Shown piece by piece: positions 11,021-19,868 of a DNA stretch of 64,000 nt. Each line of letters begins with the position of its first letter. Position 1 is the first letter of the stretch. The DNA is taken from NCBI RefSeq assembly GCF_900107285.1, contig NZ_FNPK01000001.1:186001-250000 (forward strand). The letters are read 5' to 3'. The DNA is from Acinetobacter kyonggiensis. GTDB taxonomy: Bacteria; Pseudomonadota; Gammaproteobacteria; Pseudomonadales; Moraxellaceae. The notes under the pieces were generated by a model. That model was not told where the DNA came from. It searched no databases and was given only the letters and a program-made list of their open reading frames with translations. Both the position numbers and the translations under genes were made by a program.

Positions 11021-12384
11021 TTCATTAGCTCCTTCTCATATTGCTCAGCAGCTTTTTCGACCTCTTCCCATGTTTCATGAATCAATAGATCTGCCCAACG
11101 GCGGTATAAGCCACGTGCCGCAGTTTCAGAGAAAATGTAGTTGGTAATCCCGGGGATACCATCTTCACGTTTCTTCTCGTTACCCAAGCCCATTTCCATA
11201 ATCAGCTTGTTATTCCGCGCTTTATAACCGCGTAATACTTTTTGAATCTCAATCCAGTTTTCAGAGTCATCTTGCTCCAAGAAACCAGCAGGACCAAAGG
11301 CACGCGTTGCAGAACGCTCAAACGCTTCTTTCACTTCTTGCGACGCTTCAGCATCGGCAATACAGAATGCCCAGACTTCCGTTTTATTTGGCCCACGTGG
11401 GTGCCATACGCGAAGTGTTGCCGTACCGTTTAACCATGACATAGTGGGGAACATGTTGTTGTGACCCGCCAGACGCAATGCACGCGTTTCGCCTAGACGT
11501 TCTTTTACTTCGTCATAGGTTTCACGGAAGTAGTTCGCCACTTCACCATCTACCCAGACGTTTGCATCGGGCTTTTCAGTAAAGAAGAAACCTGAACCAT
11601 GGCCACGTGAACCGTACTGGATCGCGTCTTTCGCCGTTTCCCATACTGGACGCGCTGTTTGTGCAGCACCTAATTTTTTAGAAGACTCATCATCTGGTTT
11701 TGCACCCAACACTTGGATGGCTGATGCGTGAGAGAACAAGGCATGATATTGGTCAGATGCAAACTGTTCCGCTGCAAATTTCCAGTTACATTCAATTTCC
11801 CACTTATGCACACCACCAATGATCTCAGTCCCGCCCGGACGACGATCCACCACACCATCCAAATACCAAGCAATATCGCCCATATATTCGATTAAATCAG
11901 GTGTGGTTTCATCCCAGCAGCCAAAGATTAAGCCTTTGTAAGACTCAACACGATTCACTTCAACCAGACCCCATTTCTCTTTGCATGCACCTTGTGGGAA
12001 TGCACGATCTTCTAATGGAATGTCTTTGAGTGAACCATCAACACCGTAAGACCAACCGTGGTATGGACAAGTAAATGCACGTGTATTACCACAGTCTGCA
12101 AAGCTCACACGCATAGAGCGGTGACGGCATTGGTTTAAAAATGCTTTGATTGAGCCGTCTTTTTGACGTGCCACAATAATCGGGTCTTCACCCATATAGG
12201 TATTGAAAAAGTCGCCCGCTTTAGGAATTTGGCTTTCATGACAAAGGAATAACCAAGTACGACCAAAAACGCGTTCAAGCTCTAATTCATATAAATCTGG
12301 ATCGGTATAAATATATGGCGAGATACGTCCATTTTGTGCATCGACCAAAGCGTCAATTTCGCGCACATCAATTTTTCCACTCAT
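11017..12384 (-). CDS. hcaE: ring-hydroxylating dioxygenase large (alpha) subunit (HcaE-like)
   Basis: Catalytic subunit that inserts both oxygen atoms of O2 into an aromatic ring to give a cis-dihydrodiol. I use the ATG at 12384 (455 residues; E. coli HcaE is 453) because AGGAGAG lies 7-8 bases upstream; the frame extends 10 codons further without a ribosome site. The Rieske cluster ligands are Cys86-x-His88 and Cys106-x2-His109. The mononuclear iron site is Asp211-x2-His214-x4-His219 in [10 protein letters not shown]. It belongs to the toluene/biphenyl/phenylpropionate branch. Substrate is inferred from the HcaR-like regulator and MhpB-type ring cleavage, and is not proven. First gene of the operon. 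Confidence 0.93.
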   Translation of the reverse strand: MSGKIDVREIDALVDAQNGRISPYIYTDPDLYELELERVFGRTWLFLCHESQIPKAGDFFNTYMGEDPIIVARQKDGSIKAFLNQCRHRSMRVSFADCGNTRAFTCPYHGWSYGVDGSLKDIPLEDRAFPQGACKEKWGLVEVNRVESYKGLIFGCWDETTPDLIEYMGDIAWYLDGVVDRRPGGTEIIGGVHKWEIECNWKFAAEQFASDQYHALFSHASAIQVLGAKPDDESSKKLGAAQTARPVWETAKDAIQYGSRGHGSGFFFTEKPDANVWVDGEVANYFRETYDEVKERLGETRALRLAGHNNMFPTMSWLNGTATLRVWHPRGPNKTEVWAFCIADAEASQEVKEAFERSATRAFGPAGFLEQDDSENWIEIQKVLRGYKARNNKLIMEMGLGNEKKREDGIPGITNYIFSETAARGLYRRWADLLIHETWEEVEKAAEQYEKELMK

Positions 12385-12451
12385 GAAAAGCTCTCCTGTG
12401 ACGTACTCAGTCACAAAGTAAATAGACTCAACTTTTAGTGGATGATGGTTT

Positions 12452-12471
12452 TTTCACAGCGTTTAGTGAAA
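12452..12471. promoter_or_regulatory. candidate operator upstream of hcaE
   Basis: Inverted repeat TTTCAC, 8 bases, GTGAAA, 68-87 bases before the hcaE start and within the divergent hcaE/hcaR control region. The position suits a LysR-type or catabolite-regulator site. Assignment is by symmetry only. Confidence 0.3.
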
Positions 12472-12666
12472 TATTTTTTTTGTTTCAATTAAGATATTTT
12501 ATGGATTATTCGTAGCGTTTTTTTCTTATATTGAAATGGTCATGAAAAACTAAAAACCATTTATTTTCTAAATAGCAGAATCATCTTCACGGCATAGTTG
12601 TTTATAGATTATACTCACCCCAAATTATAGTAAGACATTTTTTGGATTACTCATTGGACTAGTTAT

Positions 12667-13566
12667 ATGGAATTACGACACCTAAGATATTTTATCACCG
12701 TTGCAGAAGAACTGAATTTTAGTAAAGCTGCGTTAAAGCTTTATACCGCGCAACCCTCTTTAAGTCAGCAAATTAAAGACCTCGAAGAAGATGTCGGTGT
12801 AAAGCTATTATATCGCACCAAGCGTAAAGTTGAACTGACGGAAGAAGGTGCCGTATTTCTAGAACAAGCTCGCCTCACATTGGCTCAAGCAGACAAAGCC
12901 ATTGCTATGGCACGCCAAGTCCTACAAGCCAAACAGCAAATGTTGCGGATTGGTTTTGTGCCCGTAGCCGAGATGAAAATCTTTCCTTATGTATTACCCA
13001 ATTTACGGGTACAAAATTCAGATTTAAAAATTGAATTGCTTAGTCTCAATAATACTGAGCAAATGAAGCTGTTAAAGAAAGGCGATCTGGATGTCACTTT
13101 TACCCGTCAAAATTTAAACAGTGATGAAATCGAAAGCTTATTTGTACTTCGAGAACCGCTGATTTTTATTTTGCCGGAAAATCATCCTTTAGCAAAATAT
13201 GAACGAATTCCAGTGAAAGCATTGAATGGTGTTGATTTTATTATTCCTGCTGCGGAACAGTCTTTGACGCTACATAATACCATTCTAGAGTTTGCCAAAA
13301 GCAATGGTATTGAATTTAATATTGTACAAAAAGCCGATAATATCTTGTTTAATATCAACTCGATCGGCATGGGTTTAGGTTGCACCATCTTACCCGGCTA
13401 CGTTGCACCATTGACCATGAAAAATACAGTCATTCGTGCCTTAGATATTGAACTGCCGTATTTGGACTTGTATGTCAGTTACCACAAAAACAGTAGTTCA
13501 GTCGCCGTTCATAAATTTGTTGAATTACTCACCCACGTGTTTTATCTCAATATCAATCGTGATTAA
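12667..13566 (+). CDS. hcaR: LysR-type transcriptional regulator, HcaR-like
   Basis: 299-residue LysR regulator with an N-terminal winged helix-turn-helix (residues 1-60: MELRHLRYFITVAEELNFSK, then AQPSLSQQIKDLE) and a periplasmic-binding-like effector domain. The start and overall length closely resemble E. coli HcaR, which activates the hca genes in response to phenylpropionate or cinnamate. It is transcribed divergently from hcaE across a 282-base control region, the standard arrangement for LysR activators of catabolic operons. No Shine-Dalgarno site is visible before the ATG. The effector is inferred. A clear terminator follows. Confidence 0.88.
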   Translation: MELRHLRYFITVAEELNFSKAALKLYTAQPSLSQQIKDLEEDVGVKLLYRTKRKVELTEEGAVFLEQARLTLAQADKAIAMARQVLQAKQQMLRIGFVPVAEMKIFPYVLPNLRVQNSDLKIELLSLNNTEQMKLLKKGDLDVTFTRQNLNSDEIESLFVLREPLIFILPENHPLAKYERIPVKALNGVDFIIPAAEQSLTLHNTILEFAKSNGIEFNIVQKADNILFNINSIGMGLGCTILPGYVAPLTMKNTVIRALDIELPYLDLYVSYHKNSSSVAVHKFVELLTHVFYLNINRD

Positions 13567-13602
13567 ACAAACCATTTCCCCACTTTCTTTTTTAAATTGA
13601 GC

Positions 13603-13641
13603 ACACCATTATTTTTTTGATAAATAATGGTGTCTTTTTTT
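13603..13641 (+). terminator. terminator of hcaR
   Basis: Perfect 12-bp stem ACACCATTATTT / AAATAATGGTGT with a 7-base loop, followed by CTTTTTTT, 37 bases past the hcaR stop. Confidence 0.88.
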
Positions 13642-13857
13642 GCCTATTTTTCTATTGATTTTGTACCATGAAGACTTAAGTCTTAGACTATTTATTGATG
13701 ATAAAGTCTGTTTCGATGGGAAATAACGCATAACTTTTTCTTCGCTCATGCATAAAAATATCTCATAATCAAAAAATTACAACTTAAGTCTAATAAACAC
13801 ACTGCGGTATTGATAAAAAATGTATTGATAAAAATAGGCATAGATCTAGAGAGCATT

Positions 13858-14535
13858 ATGAAAATACACTCATTGCATCGAATCAAAATAGGCGTTCAAT
13901 ACCATCCTTATTTTTTTATCATCTTTCCATCCATCGCAGTGCTGTATTATTTTTTACAATGGCTGACCCCGTGGCATTGGTCGAGCTGTCTTTTAATCAG
14001 TTGGAATATTTCAATTTATCACTATTTATTCTTAACCATAAAAAAATTATGGCACACAGATCATGCCCATATCTTACAGCGCGCACTACAACAAGATGCC
14101 AGTAAATGGATCATTTTACTGCTGGTGATCATGACCTTAATTATGTGCTTTATTGCCATTATTATTGAAATTAATCATTTACCCGCAGACCCTGCCATTC
14201 GAACAGGACACTTAATTTTATCTATTCTGACCATTATTTCGGCTTGGTTTTTTATGCATACCATCTTTGCAATTCATTATGCACATGACTTTTATTTGGC
14301 ATTGGAAAAACATCAAGAGGGTGGCTTAGATTTTCCCAAATCGCCGCAACCAACCTATCCCGACTTTTTATATTTTAGTTATGTGATTGGCACGTCGGCT
14401 CAAACGGCGGATGTCTCGGTGACTAGCCAATCGATGCGTGTATTGAACACTTTGCACCTGATTTTGGCATATGGATTTAACACCACGATTTTGGCCATCA
14501 GTATTAATGTCGCAGCCAGTTTTATTATGGCTTAA
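13858..14535 (+). CDS. DUF1345 integral membrane protein
   Basis: 225-residue membrane protein with about five hydrophobic segments. The C-terminal half carries a DUF1345 pattern: TAQTADVSVTSQSMR, followed by NTLHLILAYGFNTTILA. The open frame extends to 13810, but the ATG at 13858 is preceded by GAGAG and gives the basic MKIHSLHRIKIGV start usual in the family. Function of DUF1345 proteins is unknown. It lies between the regulator and the meta-cleavage hydrolase gene but has its own upstream AT-rich region, so a link to aromatic catabolism is only positional. Confidence 0.8.
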   Translation: MKIHSLHRIKIGVQYHPYFFIIFPSIAVLYYFLQWLTPWHWSSCLLISWNISIYHYLFLTIKKLWHTDHAHILQRALQQDASKWIILLLVIMTLIMCFIAIIIEINHLPADPAIRTGHLILSILTIISAWFFMHTIFAIHYAHDFYLALEKHQEGGLDFPKSPQPTYPDFLYFSYVIGTSAQTADVSVTSQSMRVLNTLHLILAYGFNTTILAISINVAASFIMA

Positions 14536-14650
14536 AGCCAAACCTATACCCTCACCCCAAATAACTCGCATCAAGACATGTTGTCTACTAAACAAATGGA
14601 GCTGTACAAATCGTTGATCGACATAGACTTCGTCTGAGAATCTAAGCAAT

Positions 14651-14685
14651 AAAAAAGGATGGCAAAAGCCACCCTGTTTTTTATC
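14651..14685. terminator. bidirectional terminator between DUF1345 gene and meta-cleavage hydrolase gene
   Basis: AAAAAAGGATGGC, a short A-loop, then GCCACCCTGTTTTTT forms a hairpin with one mismatch and T-runs on both strands. It lies between two convergent genes. Confidence 0.7.
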
Positions 14686-14701
14686 ACTGAATTAAAGCAG
14701 A

Positions 14702-15559
14702 TTACACGCCGCGCGCCGTTAAATAATCTTTAATCACGGTATTAAATTCTTCCGCTTTTTCAACTTGAGACCAATGACCACATTGACTGAAAATATGTGC
14801 ATCTGCATGTGGAACAATGTTTAAGATATCCCATGAACGAGACACCGGAATCACCACGTCTTGTACACCATGAATCAGTAAAACTGGAACAGTAATGTCT
14901 TTCATTTTGTCAAAGTCGAGTGGGAACTCAAAACGGTCACGATCACGCGCGCCAACAACGTCCATTAGACGATCCGATGCATAGTCATTTTTGGCAGAAT
15001 CAAAACGGACTTTAACCAATTCATCCGTAATCAAATCTTTGTTCACCACAAACATCGACAAGGTTTGCTTGATGCCTTCTTCTGTTAGAACTGGATTTGC
15101 ATGGGCTTTTAGTGCCGCTGTTTGTTTTGCACCTCCAGTCCCCATAGATACGATACCGAGCACACGTTCAGGGTAATCCAAAACCATTTGGAATGCTAAC
15201 CAACCGCCCAATGAGTTACCCACCACCCAAGTTTTTTCAATGCCCAAAGCATCTAAAGTACGGATGGCATGATCGACCCAAGCACGAATACCATAAGCCG
15301 TGTTTGGCGCAACAACGGATTGACCATAACCAATGGTGTCGATTGCGATACAACGGGCTTGTTCAGCAATTTGTGGCAAGTTCAACCACCAGTTTGCCGC
15401 AGCAGAGACGCCTGTACCCGAACCATGCAAGAAAAGAATAGGTGTACCTTCACCCATTTCATGATAATGCGTTAACTCACCTTCCGCAGTTTCAATCCAC
15501 TTATCTTCTAAACCAAAAAATGAATCTGTTGTATATTCAGGGATTTGGACAGTGCTCAT
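14702..15559 (-). CDS. mhpC: alpha/beta hydrolase, meta-cleavage product (C-C bond) hydrolase
   Basis: Serine-type hydrolase that splits the ring-cleavage product into 2-hydroxypenta-2,4-dienoate and a carboxylic acid (succinate if the substrate is phenylpropionate). The 285 residues (E. coli MhpC is 288) have the oxyanion motif HGSGTG at 45-50, the nucleophile elbow GNSLGG with Ser116, Asp234 in IHGVQD and His262 in CGHWSQ. Some stretches (GYGQSV, SMGTGG) look more like the CumD/TodF/DmpD branch than E. coli MhpC, so the symbol names the role more than strict orthology. It is its own unit, separated from the hca operon by hcaR and the DUF1345 gene. Confidence 0.87.
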   Translation of the reverse strand: MSTVQIPEYTTDSFFGLEDKWIETAEGELTHYHEMGEGTPILFLHGSGTGVSAAANWWLNLPQIAEQARCIAIDTIGYGQSVVAPNTAYGIRAWVDHAIRTLDALGIEKTWVVGNSLGGWLAFQMVLDYPERVLGIVSMGTGGAKQTAALKAHANPVLTEEGIKQTLSMFVVNKDLITDELVKVRFDSAKNDYASDRLMDVVGARDRDRFEFPLDFDKMKDITVPVLLIHGVQDVVIPVSRSWDILNIVPHADAHIFSQCGHWSQVEKAEEFNTVIKDYLTARGV

Positions 15560-15796
15560 ACATACTCCTCATGCAGCATTGATACGTGTTTGATTGACTC
15601 AATGACACGCTGAATGATAATAAATTCGACAATTTTACAGCCTAATATTACATGTTCATCAAGCACAAACTGATACTTAATAACGATGATAAACTACAAA
15701 AAAACGATAATTTAAGTATTTGTTTTTAATATATTTAAAATAAATTCATCGCCACAATTCAGCTTAAGTATTTCAAGCTCAATATGCTAAAACTCA

Positions 15797-15833
15797 AAAA
15801 AAAGAGCGACTGATCAACAGCCGTTCTTTTTCC
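15797..15833. terminator. terminator after the OprD-family porin gene
   Basis: AAAGAGCGACTG, a 5-base loop, then CAGCCGTTCTTT forms a hairpin with one mismatch and one wobble pair, flanked by an A-run and a T-run. It lies just past the porin stop codon at 15843 (minus strand). Confidence 0.75.
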
Positions 15834-15842
15834 ATCAAATGA

Positions 15843-17081
15843 TTAGAATTTATAGGTATAGGTTGTCGCAACACGATACTCTTTTAAGTCCGTTTTCCAG
15901 TCAAAATCAGCATCAATATACATCCCTTGAACGCCTAAACCTTTGAACTTACCCTCTGGAATGGTGTAATTCACAATCAGATTAATTTCATCCGATTTTT
16001 GCGCTTGTTTACCCGCTACATCAGCATCAGAACCCGTGAAATAAACCGCTGTAGCATTTAAGCCTTTCGCACCCAATGCAGAGAAATCATAAGCATAAGT
16101 AAAGCCCCATGATTTTTCATTCACATTGGTAAATGTCGCTACGCCCCAGTTCACTAAATAAGGTTGTGGCACCCAACCGCCAATGGTTGGGAATGCATTT
16201 TGACCAAACATCTGTTGATAGCCCAAAGCAAAGGTATGTGCGCCATGATTAACTTTAGCGCCTACAGATAGCGCCTGATTATCAATGTTTCCATACAATT
16301 GATCACCAGATTCTGAGTTATCGAAATAACGAATATGGCTGTCTAATTTTGCCTTTGCACCTAATGTGGTTTTGTAATTCACACCGACATAATGCTGTTG
16401 GTAAATATCTTGCACATCGGCATACCAATAGCTTGCACCAATATTTTTATTAAATTGATGATCAATACCGGCAATGTACATTCCATCTGCTTCTGCACCA
16501 TGATCATAGGCAGGCGGTGCAAATTTCGTTAATTCGCGGAATTGGTTGTCATAACGGTTGTTAATACCATCAATATAGGCCAAGGTTAACTTGGTATCTT
16601 TGATTTCTTTCGATTCTAACCATGCACCGCTATATGTGGTCAGCAACTGACGCGATGGGTCAAAAACCAAGACAGGTGAAACAGGTAAAATTTCACCGAC
16701 TTTCAATTCAGTTTGCGACACTTTGGCTTTTAAAGTTGCCCCTACTTTACCAAAATCACGCGCTTGCTTTTCTCCGTCATGCGGTAAAACCCAATCTGGA
16801 TTTTTATCCCGACCATTCAAGCGTACAGCATGTTGAACCAAGATGTCAGCGCCCACTTTTATAGCACCTAAATCGGCATAACCAGACTTAGCATCTAAAG
16901 TCACGGCTTGAGACCAACTGCCCCAGTTGTTTTGTGGAAGATCGGCATACTGACGATCTAGATAGAAGTTTTTAAATTTTAATTGGACTTGGCTATCGTC
17001 GATAAATTCTGCATTCGTTGCAGTTGTACCTAGTGTTGCCGCAGCAGCACAGATTGCTATCCATAGTGTTTGACGATGCAT
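15843..17081 (-). CDS. OprD-family outer-membrane porin
   Basis: 412-residue substrate-specific outer-membrane channel for small carboxylates or related aromatics. A signal peptide (MHRQTLWIAICAAA, ending near NAEF) is followed by the OprD-type mature N-terminus with FIDDSQVQLKFKNFYLDR. Alternating-pattern beta strands run to the end, which finishes on a C-terminal Phe (TYTYKF) as needed for barrel insertion. GGGAA about 10 bases upstream supports the ATG at 17081 over the ATG at 17102. Its place between the hydrolase and the mhpDFE operon suggests uptake of the pathway's aromatic acid, as for BenP- or VanP-type porins. This is the only transport-related gene in the cluster. Confidence 0.87.
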   Translation of the reverse strand: MHRQTLWIAICAAAATLGTTATNAEFIDDSQVQLKFKNFYLDRQYADLPQNNWGSWSQAVTLDAKSGYADLGAIKVGADILVQHAVRLNGRDKNPDWVLPHDGEKQARDFGKVGATLKAKVSQTELKVGEILPVSPVLVFDPSRQLLTTYSGAWLESKEIKDTKLTLAYIDGINNRYDNQFRELTKFAPPAYDHGAEADGMYIAGIDHQFNKNIGASYWYADVQDIYQQHYVGVNYKTTLGAKAKLDSHIRYFDNSESGDQLYGNIDNQALSVGAKVNHGAHTFALGYQQMFGQNAFPTIGGWVPQPYLVNWGVATFTNVNEKSWGFTYAYDFSALGAKGLNATAVYFTGSDADVAGKQAQKSDEINLIVNYTIPEGKFKGLGVQGMYIDADFDWKTDLKEYRVATTYTYKF

Positions 17082-17511
17082 GGCTAAATTCCCAGTGATC
17101 AAATTAAGCTATAACACCATCATGCTGAACAATTCTGAGTTGCGAAATCCGACTACAGTATTAAGCTTTAATGCGTTGAGCGCATGCTTACGATTTTCTG
17201 AATCTATATGCCAAGCTGGTTTAGAACTTAAAGCAATAAGATATTTTGCAGATATTTGATGCAACGCCCTATAAGCTATTGTTCACAGGCTTATTTTTAT
17301 AAAAAAACAAAGATATTTACGCCAAACCAAAACAACTGATCGCTTTTAAGTTTAACTGCGCTTTTCCACCCGCTAAATATTTGAAAAAACTAATATCACT
17401 GGCATATGGCATGATATTTTTTATCTATTAATTTTTTGTATTTTTCTAAACAATGAAACACTTTTTGCATTAAAAAAAGCAGATGACCACCCACCCTTCA
17501 TATCACCCAAT
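17082..17511. other. non-coding upstream region of the porin gene
   Basis: About 430 AT-rich bases with no supported gene on either strand. It should hold the porin promoter (minus strand), but I could not assign -35/-10 boxes with confidence. Confidence 0.4.
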
Positions 17512-17855
17512 AAAAAGCACCTCTAAAAGGTAATGCCAGTCAGTTAAGGGTTTTAGAAATAAAGTCCTTAGTTTTTAGTTGTTCATGACGGAGTCTTATA
17601 TTTTTAAATCAAATACTTGGAGCTCATCTATTACTTTGGATAAGCCCAAAGTAATCAAAGGCATTGTCATCCGCAAAACTCGCCAAATACCTTTTATTGA
17701 TTAATAAATCGCAGAAACTGTATTTTTCCAAAGTAGTGTTGCCTCGAACAGTTACGGATGACGTTTCCGCGTATCGAATAACATCATGAAGTTAAAAAAT
17801 AAAATGCCAGTCAATTTCTAAACGGACTGGCATTACCTATAAAAGGTGCTTTTTT
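17512..17855. repeat. 344-bp terminal-inverted-repeat element, copy 1
   Basis: Non-coding element whose left end (AAAAAGCACC, then GGTAATGCCAGTC) is the imperfect reverse complement of its right end over about 30 bases (27 of 30 by eye). Internal structure includes a perfect 10-bp hairpin ATTACTTTGG/CCAAAGTAAT (17630-17655), the distant pair GTCATCCG/CGGATGAC, and a second hairpin at the right end from ATGCCAGTC and GACTGGCAT (17804-17833). It matches 21056-21401 along its length, with 17588-17665 identical. It starts 37 bases beyond the mhpE stop codon. It could be a MITE or a structured RNA. Confidence 0.85.
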
Positions 17856-17891
17856 CACTGAAAAATCAGTACGACAACGAAGCTTAAAATT

Positions 17892-18911
17892 CTAAGCTTG
17901 CAGTACTTTGGCTTTCGACATGGTCAATGCCAAATCTTCAATCATGTCTTCTTGACCACCCACTGTACCGCGGCGACCCAATTCCATTAAGATTTCACGT
18001 GCAGACACACCATATTTGGCTTCAGCACGTTTCGCGAATAACAAGAATGATGAGTAAACGCCTGCATAACCTAAAGTTGCTGCATCACGATCAGCACGAA
18101 TCGGGTTCAACATCATAGGAATCACAAGATCTTCAGCAACATCCTGAACTTTAAACAAATCAACCCCTGTATCCATTCCCATGCGATTCGCAACGGCAAT
18201 GAATAACTCCAGTGGTGTATTCCCTGCACCCGCACCTAAACCAGCAGAAGCCAAGTCAACCCGTATCGCGCCCGCTTGAACAGCAGCTACAGTATTGGCA
18301 ACACCCATACCTAAGTTATGATGACCATGGAAGCCCAGTTCAATACTCGGGTCAAGACTGTCACGCAAACAAGCAACACGATCCGTTACATCTTGTGGCA
18401 ACATATAACCCGCGGAGTCAGTCACATAAATACAGTTCGCACCGTAAGACACCATTTTTTTCGCTTCTTCAAGCAATTGAGCCGGTGTTGCCATGTGAGC
18501 CAACATTAAGAAACCGACTGTATCCATCTCTAACTGACGTGCAGCCGTGATGTGCTGTTCGGAACAGTCCGCTTCTGTACAGTGCGTTGCCACACGAATG
18601 GTTGAAACACCAATTTCATGTGCCATTTTCAAATGGTCAACCGTACCAATCCCAGGTAAAAGAAGTGCCGAGACTTTCGCATTCTTCATCCGTGGCACAA
18701 CCGCAGACAAATACTCCTCATCTGTTGCCGCAGCAAAACCGTAGTTCACCGATGAACCACCAAGGCCATCACCGTGTGTCACTTCAATTAAAGGTACGCC
18801 TGCATCATCAAGGGCGGTTGAAATCGCAATCATTTGCTCAACAGTCGTTTGATGGCGCTGTGGGTGCATACCATCACGCAAAGTCATATCATGAACAATA
18901 ATCTTAGACAT
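17892..18911 (-). CDS. mhpE: 4-hydroxy-2-oxovalerate aldolase (MhpE/DmpG-like)
   Basis: Divalent-metal class II aldolase that splits 4-hydroxy-2-oxovalerate into pyruvate and acetaldehyde; it works in a complex with the acylating acetaldehyde dehydrogenase, which channels the aldehyde. The 339 residues have the N-terminal TLRDGMH (Arg12, Asp13, His16) and the metal-binding HGHHN at 195-199, both diagnostic for the MhpE/DmpG/BphI family. The start lies 11 bases after mhpF. Last gene of mhpD-mhpF-mhpE; its stop is followed 37 bases later by the repeat element at 17512-17855 and no ordinary terminator. Confidence 0.96.
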   Translation of the reverse strand: MSKIIVHDMTLRDGMHPQRHQTTVEQMIAISTALDDAGVPLIEVTHGDGLGGSSVNYGFAAATDEEYLSAVVPRMKNAKVSALLLPGIGTVDHLKMAHEIGVSTIRVATHCTEADCSEQHITAARQLEMDTVGFLMLAHMATPAQLLEEAKKMVSYGANCIYVTDSAGYMLPQDVTDRVACLRDSLDPSIELGFHGHHNLGMGVANTVAAVQAGAIRVDLASAGLGAGAGNTPLELFIAVANRMGMDTGVDLFKVQDVAEDLVIPMMLNPIRADRDAATLGYAGVYSSFLLFAKRAEAKYGVSAREILMELGRRGTVGGQEDMIEDLALTMSKAKVLQA

Positions 18912-18922
18912 GTGGTTGCTCC

Positions 18923-19831
18923 TTATACCGCTTCAATGGTTGCTTGTTGTGCAATTAAACGCTCTGCAAACATTTCCGCAGTGCGTGCAGCTGCCGCTGT
19001 CATAATATCGAGGTTACCGGCATATTTAGGCAAGTAATCGCCTAAACCTTCAACTTCTAAATACATAGAAACGCGGTTGTCATCAAAGACTGGACCATTT
19101 ACCAGTTTATAACCTGGTACATATTTTTGAACCTCGGAAATCATGGCATGCACTGATGCAGTAATTGCCGCCTGATCTGGTTCACCTTCAACGAGGCAAT
19201 GAACCGTATCACGCATCATGAGTGGTGGCTCAGCAGGATTGATAATGATGATCGCTTTACCCGCTTTCGCGCCGCCAACTTTCTCAATCGCACCCGCAGT
19301 GGTACGGGTAAATTCATCAATGTTTTTACGTGTGCCCGGACCTACAGATTTAGTCGATACCGTTGCGATGATTTCACCATAGCTCACAGGCTGAACACGT
19401 GAAACGGCAGCTACCATCGGAATCGTGGCTTGACCACCACAGGTCACCATGTTGACGTTTGGCAATTCACCTTGTTCAAGCAATGCAGCAAGATTTACTG
19501 GTGGTACGCAAAATGGTCCAACCGCTGCCGGTGTTAAATCAATCATCTGTACGCCAAGTTCATTTAACTTGCGGCTGTTTTCAGCATGCACATAGGCAGA
19601 GGTTGCATCAAATGCAATTTGAATGTTGTCTGCCAATACATGTGGCAATAAACCATCAACGCCTTCTGCTGTGGTTTTTAGACCCATGCTCGCAGCACGA
19701 GCCAAACCCTCAGACGTTGGGTCAATTCCCACCATCCAGACAGGTTCTAACCATTCGCTACGTTGCAGTTTGTAAAGCAAATCTGTGCCGATATTACCCG
19801 GACCAATCAATGCACATTTAATCTTTTTCAT
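18923..19831 (-). CDS. mhpF: acetaldehyde dehydrogenase, acylating (MhpF/DmpF-like)
   Basis: Converts acetaldehyde, NAD+ and CoA to acetyl-CoA, as the partner of the MhpE aldolase. The 302-residue protein begins with a Rossmann fold ([11 protein letters not shown], residues 9-19) and has the catalytic Cys131 in [10 protein letters not shown], followed by the family dimerisation/CoA domain. It lies 37 bases after mhpD and 11 before mhpE, in the gene order mhpD-F-E also found in E. coli. Confidence 0.96.
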   Translation of the reverse strand: MKKIKCALIGPGNIGTDLLYKLQRSEWLEPVWMVGIDPTSEGLARAASMGLKTTAEGVDGLLPHVLADNIQIAFDATSAYVHAENSRKLNELGVQMIDLTPAAVGPFCVPPVNLAALLEQGELPNVNMVTCGGQATIPMVAAVSRVQPVSYGEIIATVSTKSVGPGTRKNIDEFTRTTAGAIEKVGGAKAGKAIIIINPAEPPLMMRDTVHCLVEGEPDQAAITASVHAMISEVQKYVPGYKLVNGPVFDDNRVSMYLEVEGLGDYLPKYAGNLDIMTAAAARTAEMFAERLIAQQATIEAV

Positions 19832-19868
19832 GAATGTACTCTCTAAAATTCCGATTTATACAAAAACA

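Noticed and set aside
17585..17704. 39-codon ORF inside repeat copy 1 (begins MTESYIFK)
   Set aside because: Copy 2 lacks the ATG (ACA instead) and has an extra T that shifts the frame, so the peptide is not conserved between copies.
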